This document shows, piece by piece, positions 21,671 to 34,982 of a stretch of DNA of 64,000 nt. The DNA is taken from NCBI GenBank assembly GCA_016946835.1, contig JACVTC010000025.1, positions 882,501-946,500 of the forward strand, in the 5' to 3' direction. Both the position numbers and the translations under genes were made by a program. The notes beneath the pieces are model-generated. The model had not been told where the DNA came from, did not search any database, and was given only the letters and a program-made list of their open reading frames with translations. Numbering within the stretch: the stretch's first letter is position 1; every line of letters starts with the position of its first letter. The DNA is from Neocallimastix lanati (nom. inval.) (taxonomy: Eukaryota > Neocallimastigomycota > Neocallimastigomycetes > Neocallimastigales > Neocallimastigaceae).

Positions 21671-24227
21671 TCATTAGTATTAAAAGAAATATTAGGAATA
21701 TTAGATTTAAAAAATGATGCCCAGCGTGGTTGGTCTGGACTTAAGAAAATTTCTAAACCTTCTTACTCTCCTTCCCAATCACCTGTATACATTAAAGATA
21801 AAGAAGGTAATGTTCTAGTATCCCAAGAAGATCAACTCAATCGTTTTGCAGAACACTATAAAGAACTTGCTTCTGATATAACTGGTCACAGTCTTAATGA
21901 AAATTATTGGAAAAGAATACTTAATAATTCTTCTACTCCTCAGGAATCATGGGATATTAATCAACCTATTTCCATGTCAGAAATTCATTCAACTGTTCTT
22001 TCAATGAAAAATAACAAAGCACCTGGTCCTGATGGTATACCTACAGAATTTTTTAAAGCATTTTTTAATTCTGAGAGTAGAAATTCTTCTCAGGATGACT
22101 CTAATCAAGAGGTTACTTATTCCGATTGGGCAAAGTGTCTGTTATTACTTTTTAATAAAATTTGGGATGGTGACTTTCCTAATGAATGGAACTCTGCTTC
22201 TATTGTTTCTATTCCTAAAAAAGGGGATCTTTCAGATTGTAATAATTATTGTGGTATTTCACTCATCAATGTAGGTTTAAAAATTTTATCAAAAATTGTT
22301 ACTAAAAGAATATCGGACTATGCTTTTTCTAATGGAATAATTAGACCTGAACAGTTTGGTTTTAGAAATAAAGAAGAATGTATTAGTTTATTTGTATCCA
22401 TTCGTGAAATTTGTCAAAGAAGAAAATTTAAGGATAAATTTACCTTTCTTGCCTTTCTTGACCTTAAAAAAGCTTATGATTCAGTTCCAATTTACAATAT
22501 ACTTACTAAACTAAATAATCTTGGTATTCGTGGTAAATGCCTTCAATTCATTACTAATCTATACCTTACCTCGAAAGCTCGTGCAAGCTTTAATGGTAAA
22601 CTTTCAAAAGAGTTTCCAATACACCGTGGTGTTCGCCAAGGGTGTCCTCTCTCACCTATTTTATTCAATATATTTATCAATGATGCTTTTGATAAATGTA
22701 AAAGTTATGGTGTGATTAACTGAAAAGAAAAAGTGTTGTGGTGGATTATTTGCTGATGATATTGTATTATTAGCTCCTACAAAATCTTCACTTAAAAACC
22801 TTTTGAATATTGTTCATGATTGGGGTATTAAAAATGAAATGACCTTTGGAATCAATAAATGCGCTACACTTTTTGTTATACCAAAGAATTTTATACCTTC
22901 AAGACATTATGAAAATCCTACATTTAGACTTGGTATGAACTATATATCAAGCACTAATCAATATACATATCTTGGTATACCTTTTAATGAATCGTTGGAT
23001 TTAAAACCTATTATTGCTAAGATGAATAGTAAAATTAATTATACAGTTAACTCTTTCTTTAGATTTTTAACCAATAGGAATGTTCCTTTCTACTTTAAAA
23101 CTCGTATACTAGTTTCTTTTGTCCTTAGTTCAGTTCTTTATTATGCTCCCTTACTTGGTTCAAATAAAAAGAATACTGAAAAAGCTCAAACTGCTTTCAA
23201 TCGAGGTTTGTATTGGAGTTTCGGGTTTAAAAATAAAACCTCCAATACTTCAATTTACAATATGTCTAAGGAACTTTCTATACCTCCTATAGCTAGTTTT
23301 TGTGCTAAGGCGATGTTTTGATGCTTTAAAAAGTGGAAAGATTCTTCTTGTATTATTTCTCATTTAGTCAAAAATATACCTACACTTTCTCACTATTCAT
23401 GGACGAAAAAAGCACGGAGTTTAGCAGTACACAAGCACAATAATAAACTTCCTGGAGAAATAAGGAAGTTTTACTGGGAAAATATTCATTATTCAAGCAC
23501 TCCTGTGATCAGATCTACAAAATACAAGAAATTAAAATTTGGTTTTAAAAAATTTATTCAACGTCTATCACTTAAATATTCACATTTTTCTCTTGGATTT
23601 TTTTGGATTGGACGAATTAAATGTGGATTCAAATTTGATGTAAAAAAGTATGTTAAAAGTAATCTAGTATCAGTAAATTGCCCAACATACTGCCCTTGTT
23701 GTGGTGAGAGTAACAGCATACCTAGTTTTACACACTGGATACTTTTATGTCCTAAATTTGAAGAATTTAGGAAACATTTCATTCCCTTTGTTGATGAAAT
23801 TTTTATTAATTTTTCTCTAATTGTTCATGAGAAATCATTGAACATTCCTGATGATAAAGAGGAAGATTTTGATGATAATATCAATTTTTACGTGCTGTGT
23901 CTCCTTCTTGGCGGAAATGCAGTATTTGAAATCTTAAAGATCGGCTCGGGGGAAAGAAGGCGATTTATTAATAATATTTTTCAATCACCTTCGAACGAGT
24001 CTTCTTTCCCGATTTCATATTTTGTGGGGCTTGCGGAATTCCTTATTAACGTTATGCCTATTGTGATTGGTGATTTTTACACCATGATCGATTTGTATAG
24101 TGTTAGACCTACCGTTGTCAAGAGCGTCGACGTCGTAACGATAAGACAAAGAAGAAATTCTGATACAGATTCGAATGATAATTTTCATCCACATGGAGTT
24201 ATCTTCGATGAATGGGAAGAGTTATAG
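21671..24227 (+). pseudogene. LINE reverse transcriptase pseudogene
   Basis: The reading starts VLKEILGILDLKNDAQRGW and matches the inner LINE's pre-RT region. RT motifs include APGPDGIPTEFFK, DLKKAYDSV, GVRQGCPLSPILFN and GLFADDIVL. Lesions: a frameshift with TGA at about 22721-22723, just before the FADD block; an in-frame TGA at 23319-23321 (AKAMF then CFKKWK); and a frame mismatch with the left fragment. NYRGISL of the intact copy reads NYCGISL here. The C-terminus has a Cys/His knuckle (CPTYCPCCGES...HW...C) and stops at 24225-24227. Confidence 0.9.
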
Positions 24228-24350
24228 GCCATTTCGTCCTCGAATCTCATAACGTAGTTTTTTAATATTAATATAAAAAAAAAATTTCATGTATTTAAAC
24301 TTCATGTATTTTTTAAAAAAAAAATATTATTAATTAAAGTTTATTCCTAG

Positions 24351-24384
<34 letters not shown>
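21671..24384 (+). mobile_element. Older LINE, right fragment with 3' end and poly(A)
   Basis: Continuation of the element interrupted at 16299. It begins with the second copy of the 11-bp duplication, carries reverse transcriptase, Cys/His knuckle, stop codon, ~125-nt 3' UTR and a ~31-nt A tail at about 24354-24384. It is related to but clearly different in sequence from the inner LINE, so a second family member. No target-site duplication of its own was identified. Confidence 0.85.
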
Positions 24385-24386
<2 letters not shown>

Positions 24387-24995
24387 AATTATTTACAAGG
24401 AGAATGATTTTGGATTTATTTCAGAAATCAAAAACTTAACATTTCAATATCCTAAATATCAGCTGGGATTCTTTTGGATTTCTCAAATTAGGTGTGTGGT
24501 TTTAAATTTGACATGAGTATTTCCATTAAAAAGAAAAATAGTCTCAAAAGATTGCCCTAAATGTTTGCCCATGTTGTGATGTTAGTTAGTACCTAGCTTT
24601 TCTCACTAGATTTTTGATTTTTGCCTATAAAGAATTGGAAAATTACAGAAATAAATCTTTACCTTTTCTAGATAATCTCTTTTTTTGAAGTTTGCAATGA
24701 TAATTGAACAAAAATCTTTGGATGTTTCTTTAGATTCAGAAAAGGATTATGATAATAATATTTATAACTTTATATTGAGTGCTCCTCTTGGCGGGCATTC
24801 AATCTATGAAAAAAATAAAAGTTAATGAAAGGGAACAAAGACAAATTAGTTGATAATGTTTTTAAACACAGTTAAACTTCGTCGACTGTTCCGTATTTTG
24901 TGGGGATTGTGGAGTTTCCAACAAAACATAATACCATTAATTTGTCGATCCCCTCAGAAACCATACAGCTTAGGTTCCATCATTGGGAATAAAAA
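24385..24995 (+). pseudogene. Third LINE relic (C-terminal end only)
   Basis: Directly after the poly(A) of the older LINE, the reading SEIKNLTFQYPKYQLGFFWI matches the LINE C-terminal region (SLKYSHFSLGFFWIGRIKC in the neighbour). Several frameshifts and stops follow, with remnants of the Cys/His knuckle and of the last conserved block. It is either a separate, severely 5'-truncated copy or the flank into which the older LINE jumped. Confidence 0.7.
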
Positions 24996-25669
24996 ATATT
25001 AATAAAAATAAATTATTTTTTATATAAAAAAGTGTTAAGGATATTTAAATATCAAAAGTATATTAAAAAAATTTAAAAAGTAATTTGAGGTGAAGTGAAT
25101 AAATTCCTTCAGGAATATAAAAAAGTACCATAATTATATAGCAATCCAAAAACTAAAAAAAAAAAAAAAAATTGTGATAAATATTAACATTATAGTACTG
25201 TACATTAATGATTCTTATATGAAGAAATAATAAATACATGAAAAAAAATAAAAATATGTAAAAATAGAAAAAGATATTTAATATATGAAATTTATAATTT
25301 TTTTAAAAGAATTAAAAATTAATATTCAATTTTTTTATTCAACATTTCTTTTTTTGATTTAAAGAAAAAAAAAAAAAATAATAATAATAATATTAAATAA
25401 AATTAAATTAAATCAATAATTCTAAAAAATATAAAATTTTGATAAATTTACTATAAATAATTTATTAATTTTAATATAAAATATCAAAAAAAAAAAAAAA
25501 AATTATAGAAAAATAGAATATTCTATCAAATAAATTTAATTTTTTATTAAAGGTTATATCTCCGGTTAAATATTTGTCTTTACTTGTTAAAGATTTGTCT
25601 TTACTTTTTCTATTAAATATACTGAATTTTTTTTTTTTCATACAATGATAATTTTAAACAAATAAATAA

Positions 25670-25720
<51 letters not shown>

Positions 25721-26904
25721 AAAAAAATAGTTTTAAATGTTTGCTTTAAAGTTTTTTGTATTTATGAATTTATAATTTTCCCAATTTTCCATTTAATATT
25801 ATTATAACATAAGTTATTTATAACTTTAAATTTAATAATTAAGTGTTATCAGAATTTAATTGAATATAATAATATTTGTGTTAATGAAATATTAAATTAA
25901 ATTTAAAAGAAAAAAATAATAATAATAATAATAATAATTTGATATGTTGAAAAACATAGAGTTCATTATAAAGTTCCTACTTGAACTAAGCGAGATAAAA
26001 AGATTCAATCTTTCAATAATTTCATTGTATGATGAACGAGTTATTCACTATTTTGAATTTATTTAAACATTAAAATGAATTTCTAGTAATAAAAGTTTTT
26101 TCTTCATGACAATTTTGACGTTGTCCATTTTATTTATGTATCTACTTTTTTCATAATATTTATAATTGTTAAAAAAAAAATTAAATTTAATTATAAAATA
26201 ACAATGCTATTATATACATATATATATATTTTTTTTACTTATACATCTAAAAAAAAAAAATAAAATATAATATAATAAAAAAAAAATAAAATAAAAATAT
26301 TAATAAAAACATCTAAAAAAAAAAAAAATGAAATAAAATATAATAAAATAAAAAAAAAATAAAAATATTAATAAAAACATAACACTTTATTATAAATATA
26401 TATATAATTTTTTTATAGTATTTATTAATTAAATTTAAGAGATAAAAAATTTTTTTTTATTCTTTATCTTTTTTTTTTTTTAATAAATATTTAAATTCTA
26501 TAAAATAGAAATAATAATAAAAAAAAAAATTATAATATTATTCTATTAATAAATTAATTATAAAAAAAGTATATTTTTCATATACTTTTTTAAAAAAAAA
26601 ATATTAAATAAAGTTAAATGATTAAAACAAAATATTTAAATTTAAATTCTTCTTTTTTTCTCTCTTTGATGATGATCAAAAATAAAAAAAAAAAAAAAAA
26701 ATAAAATTAAAAATAATAATTTAAAAAAAAAATTACTGATTATAATATTATAGATCATAATAGTTATATGTATACTTCTTTTTTTTTCTTTAGTTTTTAA
26801 AAATAAATAAATACTTTTTTTTTTTTGATTAATTTTATAAAAAAAAAAAAAAAATGAATTCTATATTATAAATTAATAAAAATATTTAATTAATGGATAT
26901 TGAT
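24996..26904. other. AT-rich intergenic region
   Basis: No supportable gene. Contains a TAAA microsatellite (about 25660-25720), duplicated AT-rich segments (about 26250-26380) and a less A+T-biased patch at about 25940-26150 whose translations are broken on both strands. An 11-bp perfect inverted repeat at 26563-26591 lies about 310 nt beyond the nucleolin stop codon. Confidence 0.6.
26563..26591. repeat. 11-bp inverted repeat (aaaaaagtata / tatactttttt)
   Basis: Perfect arms around a 7-nt loop, downstream of the nucleolin gene on its strand. It could fold in a 3' transcript region; function unknown. Confidence 0.5.
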
Positions 26905-28579
26905 TTAATCATCGAAAGTAATCTTTTGACCTTGTGGTTTTGGAGCTGCTGGTTTTCCACCAAATTTATTACCACCAAATCTGTTTCCACCACGGTTTCC
27001 ACCATTACCACCTTGGTTGTTTCTTTCTGGAGCATAATCTAAACGAATGTTACGACCATCAACTTCAGTACCGGAAAGTTCAAGAGCCTTAGTAGCAGAG
27101 TCAACATCTTCAAATTCAACATAACCGAATCCCTTCTTTCTACCAGATTCCTTTTCAGTTGGAATACGAATAGATACAACATTACCATATTCATTGAACA
27201 TGTCAGATAAAGTTTGTTCAGTAGTGTTCCAACTTAAATTACCAATGAAAACAGTTTTACTTGGAGCACTTCTTGGCTTGTTATCGTAGTTCTTCTTTGG
27301 CTTGTTAGATTTGTTTGGAGCATTAGCAAAATCTAATCTAACTTCACGACCATCAAGTTCCTTACCATTGTATTCCTTGACAGCCTTTTCAGCAGTGGCC
27401 TTATCAGCAAAATCAACGTAACCATAACTAATTTTTTTTTTTAATATTTTTAATATTTATATAAATTTATATATATATATATATTTAGTTATTAATATAA
27501 TATAAAAATTTAATATTTTAGTTATTTCTTTTCATTTTATATATTATTATTATTATTTATTTTTAATTTTATATTTCATTTTTCTTTTTTATTTTTCTTT
27601 AAATTTATTAATTTTATTATTATTTCTTTTTTTTTTTAAATATACCATTATAACGAATTATAATAAATATATTAATTTAATTATATAATATTTACCCCTT
27701 AGAACGACCAGATTCTCTATCAGTAATAATTCTAGCACCAACAACTTCACCAACAACACTGAATTCTTCAGCTAACCAATCTTCAGTCATTTTGTAGGAA
27801 AGATTACCAACGAAAATGGTAGCTGGTTCTTTGGTAACTTCATTAGATTCTTCTTGAGTTTCTTCAGTGGCTTCTTCATTGGATTCTTCATTGGATTCTT
27901 CATTGGCTTCTTCAGTATTTTCTTCAGTATTTTCTTCGGCAGTTTCTTCATTAGCTTCAGAATTTTCTTCAGTTTTTTGCTTCTTTGCTTCTTGTTCCTC
28001 TTCTTCTTCTTCTAACTTTCTCTTCTTTTCTTTCTTTTCCTTCTTTTTATCCTTTTTATCCTTTTTATCCTTCTTATCCTTTTTTTCTTTCTTTTCTTTC
28101 TTTTCCTTCTTATCCTTCTTTTCCTTCTTTTCTTTCTTTTCCTTCTTTTCCTTCTTATCCTTCTTACTCTTCTTATCCTTCTTTTCCTTTTTGACTTCAA
28201 CTTCTTCTACTTCCATAGCTTGAGCTATTTTTTTTTAAAAAAAATTTTTTTAAATATAATAAACATAGATTATTAATATTAAGAAAATAATAAAAAGTAT
28301 TAAAATAACAAATAAATATATAAAAATTTATATATTATTTTTTATTTTTTTCTTTTTCTTTTTCTTTTTTTATTATTGCTATTTTTATGATTACTTACTC
28401 TTTTTATAGATTTAAATTTTTTCAAATTATTAATTATGAGGCAAAATTTATTTTATATAGTTATTTAAAAAAAATTTTTTTTTATTAATATTAGTGCATA
28501 TAATTATATTTTATAATTTTAGTAATTAAATTTAAAAATATATATTTACTTCTTCAATTTTTTCTTCTTCAGCTGACAT
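26905..28579 (-). CDS. NSR1: Nucleolin/Nsr1/Gar2-like protein: acidic-basic tail, two RRMs, Gly-rich tail
   Basis: Minus-strand exons 28550-28579 (reads MSAEEEKIEE), 27696-28224 and 26905-27427. The last two join exactly (SKG/YGYVDF). N-terminal Lys-rich KKEKK repeats are followed by Glu-rich repeats. RRM1 starts ATIFVGNLSY and its RNP1-like KGYGYVDF spans the intron. RRM2 has KTVFIGNLSW and KGFGYVEF. The tail is Gly/Arg-rich (NQGGNGGNRGGNRFGG) and ends KITFDD. Family members act in the nucleolus in pre-rRNA processing. Exon 1 joined straight to exon 2 is out of frame by one base; starting instead at the ATG at 28216 gives 347 aa. A 1-nt exon at 28399, flanked by AG and GTAAGT, would restore the frame (360 aa). 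Family call is firm; the 5' structure is unresolved. Confidence 0.88.
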
Positions 28580-29177
28580 CTTGATTAATTAATATTTAAA
28601 ATTAAAACTTTAAAAAAATAATATATATAACTTATTTTTAAATTTTTAAATGCGAACTTATAAATATTTCTTTCTTTTTTTTTTTTTTTAAAAAAAAAAA
28701 AAATAATTTTAAAAAATTAATTTATTGGATAAAATTCAGAGACCTTGATTGGGTTTTTAACTAAAATTTTAATTTTGATATTTAATATATATATATTAAT
28801 TAATTATTTTTTTTTTTTTTTTTTAATAATAGATTTTGATTAAGACATAGTAAGTTAATATTTAAAATTTAAAATTTTGATTTATTAATATTTAATTAAT
28901 TGAATTTTTTTTTTTTTTTTTAAAATAATTTATTGTAATACGTTTTGAATTGAAATCAAATTTCATGTATACATAATATTAATATTAAAAATTGTACATT
29001 ATTGTAATACATTAATATTAAAAAATTTTAGTTTCAAAATTTTTATATTTAAAACTATTAGAATAATATAAATATATATAATAATATTTTTTATAAGAAT
29101 TATTTTTATATTATCAATATTAAATTACATTTTTAAAAGAAAATTTAAAATCCATCAAATCATTAATTATAATTACA
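28580..29177. promoter_or_regulatory. Divergent intergenic region between nucleolin and Nup82 genes
   Basis: About 600 bp between the two proposed start codons, which face away from each other, so both promoters should lie here. It is A+T-rich with several poly(T) and poly(A) tracts. No specific factor site is recognisable. Confidence 0.5.
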
Positions 29178-29791
29178 ATGGGTATTTTGAAAATATATTT
29201 CTATATGAATAAAAATTTTATTTTTTTATTATCAAATATCAAATATTAAATATTAAATTACTGAATAAATAATATCAATGATACTTTTTTTTTTTTTAAA
29301 TTTAAATATTTTAAAAATTAATAAATTCACTTTCAAATTTTAAAGATTTATTATCTAAGAATATTATATGGAATGAATGTGTTAATCAAGATGATGGAAA
29401 TACAAAAAAATTAAATGATTTAATGGAATTATATGAAGATGATTTATTTATCTGTCACAATTCAACCATATTTAATTCTATTCGTTATTTAAATTTAAAG
29501 TCTTTTAAAAGTTTATGTGTAAAGGAACAAACTGAAGTTGCTAAAAATTCATTTAAAGTAAATATTTTAAATATTTTTAAATAAAGGAACATTAATTATT
29601 AATAATAAAATAATAATAAAATGAAAATAAGAAAAAAAACGTATTTCAATATATATATATATATTTATATAAATAATAATAATAATAATAATAATAAATA
29701 TATATATAATAAAACAGAAATATTATTAACAATTTCCTCTTTTATATAATTATAATAATTAAATTTTAATTTTAATATTTTTCATTTTCTC

Positions 29792-29828
<37 letters not shown>

Positions 29829-30367
29829 CATACTATATATTTAAAAAATTATAAAAGGAAATTAAAATTAATCGTACAATTGACCATTATGTAAATTGTA
29901 TTTCAATAAATAAAAATGGAAAATTATTAGCATTAATTGGTGAAGAAGGTGTTGATGTTATGATTATTCCACAAACTGTAAATCAACTTAATATTAAAGA
30001 ACTTCATGCTAAGTAAATATAAATAATTACATTTTGGATTAAAATTTTGACATTTTATACTAATTAAATCAATAATATATAAAAAATATATATATCTATC
30101 TATCTATATATTTTTGAATTAATTTATTCTTAATATATTACATATAAAAATTATTATTTATATAAATATATAGTATAATAACAGTGGGAGCTGATATATA
30201 TTCATCAAATAATGGAATTAAAATAGTTAAAGCTGCATGGCATCCATTAAGTAGTACTAATTCACATATTGTAATTTTATCTTCAGATGGATGTTTAAGG
30301 TTAATTTAAAATATTATATATATAATATTATATTATTAATAAAAATAAAAGTATAATTTATAATAAG

Positions 30368-30403
<36 letters not shown>

Positions 30404-30756
30404 AAAAGAAAGAAAAATTTTATTATATATGCATTAAAGCATAAAATTAAACAATATATATATATATATATTTTTTTTTTTTTAAAAAAAAAAAAGATTA
30501 TTTGATGTATCATCAGAATCAAAAGAACCAGAACAACTTTATTATGTAGGACCACAATATTATGATGAATATAAATATTTTAATTCATCAGTATATATTC
30601 CTGGAAGATCTATTAGTGGTAATAGTGAAGAAATGGAAGCAGTCTCATTTACTTTTGGAGGTGGTGACGATTGGGAAATTTTTACTGTATATGTTTTAAT
30701 GAAAAATGGTGATGTTTATGCCATATGCCCATTTTTACCATCAAAAAGGTATTTAA

Positions 30757-30798
<42 letters not shown>

Positions 30799-31410
30799 TT
30801 ATATAGAATATATTTAATTAAATTAAAAATAGTTAAAAAAAAATTAAAAAATCATTTAATTATTTAATTATTTTTAAAATATTATTTAATTTTTCATTAA
30901 ATATAATATTTTTAATTTACGTATAAAAAAAAAAAATTTATAATAATAAAATTATAATTATTCTTAAGTATTGTAAAGAAAAGCTTATTAGAAAATTTAT
31001 CAGTGTCAATTGAGCAAAGATGGAAAGAATCTGATCCAGATGATTTGGTTATTGATCAACAATATAAATTACAAAGATGTTGGATATCTACTGTATTACA
31101 AGAGTTAAAACCAGTAAAATCTGATAATTTAGACAAGGATGAAGAAGTCATAATTTATGGTAATATATCAAGATTTAAGGATATTCATCCAGTAATTCAA
31201 GGACCATTCCTATTTCAACCAGCACCAGTGGAATTTGATCCAGATAAATATGAATTAGATAATATTGCAAGTAGTATAATTTCATTAAAAACTGAACCAT
31301 TTAGTATTATTGTTATTGCATATACAAATGGTAAGGTTGATGTTTGCCTTAATGTAGCTCCGGTTGAAGCATTATGGATGAGTAATAATGAAGTAATACA
31401 TAAGTATTTA

Positions 31411-31479
<69 letters not shown>

Positions 31480-32765
31480 TAAAAAATAATTAAACTATTT
31501 TATTTAAAATTTATTATAAAATTTTATATTTTATTTATAATTAATTCATTTTATTTTTATTATTATTATCTCTATTATTATAATTATTATTATAATATCA
31601 TAGATTATACATGATTTTGATTTACCAATATTGGCTGTCTATGAAACTATTGATTTAAAATTAAAAGATAGTTTACCAAATATTGAAAATAATGTGGTAA
31701 ATATTAAAGAAGATAAATATTATCCAGATATTTGCTATCTTTATCATCATGGTGGTGTTCATAGTATATCATTTAATAATTGGCTTTCTTTATTTAAAGA
31801 TATTGATAATAATATTAATTTAATACAAAAATTCCAAGATATATTAAAACGTGAAATTCCATCTGAAGTTAGTTTAAAGGTTGATACATTAGTATTTGGG
31901 TAAGCTATCAAATTAGTATTAATATTAATATTAAGTAAATAAATAAATATATATATATTTTAATTATGATATAAATTTAATTTAAAAAATTAAACTATTA
32001 TTACTTTTTATTATATATTATTTATCATATATTTATATCATATATTATTTATTTATTAAATATTATTATTATTATTATTACTATTATTATTACTATTATT
32101 ATTATAATATATATATAAACATTTTTTTTTTTAGAAATGAAAATCCAATTGTTGGTTTAGATTCTTCCACAGGAGTTTTTGTTGGTTATAATTTATTAGT
32201 ATTGGGAGCATCTAGTGAATTTGTTTCTCTTGAATTACCAATTCGTATAAAAACAGCACCATTATTATTCAATAAAAATGATGATAATGATTATAAAGAT
32301 CTCATCCCTACTGTTCCTTTAAAAAATCTATTACCAATTCATTTAGGTTCAGGTAAAAAATCAAATCAATTCTATCCAAACTTTGTTGACGAAAATACCT
32401 TAAAGTAAATTAAACTTTTATTTATTTATTTATTTATTTATTGAATATTAAGATATATATATATATTTATTTATATTTATGTAATTTAAATAATTAAATA
32501 TTTGGTATTTATATTTATTTTTATTTTTATTTTTTTTAAAATTTTATTTTATTTGATTATATATATTTATATAATAATATATATATATGTAATCGTTAAT
32601 TTTATATAATATGATATATTAGATATTTAGCTGAACAAATTGTTACTGCTAGAAAAGATTTAACTGATTTAGAAGTATTTAGAAATACAATTGAAAAAAA
32701 GTATGTATTTATATATATATATAATATTATATTATATTATAAAATTCATAAAATAAAAAATCTTA

Positions 32766-32806
<41 letters not shown>

Positions 32807-33741
32807 AAATAAAAAAAAATAAGAAATATCTATTAATTTATATAAAATTAAAAATTATTAATAATATATATTTAATTATTAATACACACATATATTTAAA
32901 ATTTATATATATTTATATATTTATATTTATATATATTTTAAATTATTTAGAGTAACTGTACAAAAAGAAGAATTCTTTAAACAATTAAAAAATTTAAAGA
33001 AAATAGATCAACGTGTCTCAATTAATATAAAAGATAATACCGAAAATCTCTCATTAAGAATGAAAAATATTATTGAAAGACAAGCTACTTTAATAAGAAG
33101 AGCAGATGTTTTATTACAAATTTTATTTGATCGTTGTCAACCAGAATTAACAGAAGAAGAAAAGAAATGGTTTAGTGAATTAAAGCATTTATCTTCCATT
33201 ATAACTAAGAAACATAAACCACATATTATTCAAGTAAATTTTTTTTTTATAAAATATATATATATATATATATAATTACAAATAAAAATTTTTATTATTA
33301 TAATTATTATTTCACTAATATATATATATATTATTATTATTATAATAATAGTTACGTCAACAATTAGACAGATTAAAAGAAGAAACTAAAGATACCATAG
33401 AAATGACAGAACAAGCTGTTATTCTTGGTACCTCTCAAAAGAAGACTATATATGAAGCCTTAAATCAAGAGTAAATATCTTTAAAATCTTTATATTATTA
33501 TTAATTATATATATATATTATAATATGTAATATATATACAAATATAATGATAATTAATTTCTTTTATATATATATATATATATTTTTTAATTTTATTTTA
33601 TTTTTTTTTTAAAAAAAAATATTTATCAATAATTTTATTTTTATATGCTATGATTTTAGATCCGTTAACTTAATGAATACTTTAAATAGCTTGAACATTT
33701 TACAAAATAAGATGGAAAATTTAAAAATTAATAATCAATAA
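29178..33741 (+). CDS. NUP82: Nup82/Nup88-like nucleoporin
   Basis: Proposed exons: 29178-29181, 29346-29557, 29858-30012, 30174-30299, 30497-30748, 30969-31392, 31604-31899, 32135-32404, 32623-32700, 32951-33233, 33352-33470 and 33660-33741. They total 766 aa, close to yeast Nup82 (713) and human Nup88 (741). The N-terminal ~500 aa read as a beta-propeller, including AAWHPLSSTNSHIVILSSDG followed by LFDV, and CYLYHHGGVHSISF. From about aa 580 the sequence is a heptad-rich coiled coil, as expected for the part that binds partner nucleoporins on the cytoplasmic face of the pore. All joins from exon 2 on keep frame. The first exon is the weak point: no ATG is in frame before exon 2, and a 4-nt exon ATGG ending at 29181 would give MDLLSKN. 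Resemblance to Nup82/88 is judged from architecture and motifs. Confidence 0.78.
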
Positions 33742-34815
33742 AGGAAGAAAGGACAAAAATAAATAAATAAATAAATAAATAAAATAAAATAAAATAAAGA
33801 AAAAAAAAATTTTTTTTTATTTTATATATATATATATTTATATTTTTTTTTATATATTTGTTTATATATATATATATATTTAATTGTAATATCTATCATT
33901 TATTTATTTTTTTTTTTTTAATTATAATTAATATTAATTATTATTATTATTATTTTATTTTATTTTATTTTATTTTTTTTTTTTTTTTTCATTATAAATT
34001 TATATATAAATATATATATATATATTTTCATTATTTTTATTTTATAAATTCTAATTATCAATTTATTATTATAAATAAATTATTCATCAACCTTTTATAA
34101 ATAAATAAATAAATAATTAATTAAATAATTAAATAAAAAAGTATTATTATTATTTTTTTTTTTTTTTTTTTTTTTTTTTTGATTTTTATTTTTTTATTTT
34201 TATTTTTTTTTAATTTTTGTTTTTTGATTTTCGTTTTTGTTTCACTTAGGTTTTAGAATGCTTAAGAACCTCTCTACAAATAAAAAATATAAAAAAAAAA
34301 TTTTTTTATTTTTTTAATTTGGATTAGATTCAATAGATAAAAATATATATATAAACATATAAATTAAATATAATTAAATATAATTAAATAATTTTTTTTT
34401 TTTTTTTTTTTGTAGACTAGATAAAAGAATTTACTTTTCTATTACTTTATTTATTTAATTATTAAATATATATATATATACAATAGACATTAAAGTGTAA
34501 AAAAAATATTTTATAAATATATGAAGATAAAAAAAAAATATATATTTTATAAATATATGAAAGATAAAAAAAAAATATTAATCTATTGTAGACATTAAAG
34601 TATAAAAAAAAAAAAAAAAAAAAAATACATTTTTAATTTTTATATTTTTAATATATTTATAATGTATTTTTTTAGTTTAAAATAAAGAAAAATGAATCCC
34701 TCGAATCCAACAGAAAATTGAATCTCCTGGTATTATAATTTAATAAAATAAATTATTTTTTTATTTTTTTATTTTTATTTATTTATTTATTTATTTTTTG
34801 GACCTATCTAGTAAA

Positions 34816-34846
<31 letters not shown>

Positions 34847-34927
34847 ATAAAGTTTACTATAAAATAAAAAGTTTTAATTTTGAAATTATTTATTTTTTTT
34901 TTTTTTAATTATTTTTTTCTGTAAAAT

Positions 34928-34982
<55 letters not shown>

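Noticed and set aside
27867-28223. Plus-strand Ser/Phe-rich frame opposite the nucleolin gene
   Set aside because: Antisense of the Lys/Glu-rich N-terminus; the minus-strand gene has two RRMs and a clean splice junction.
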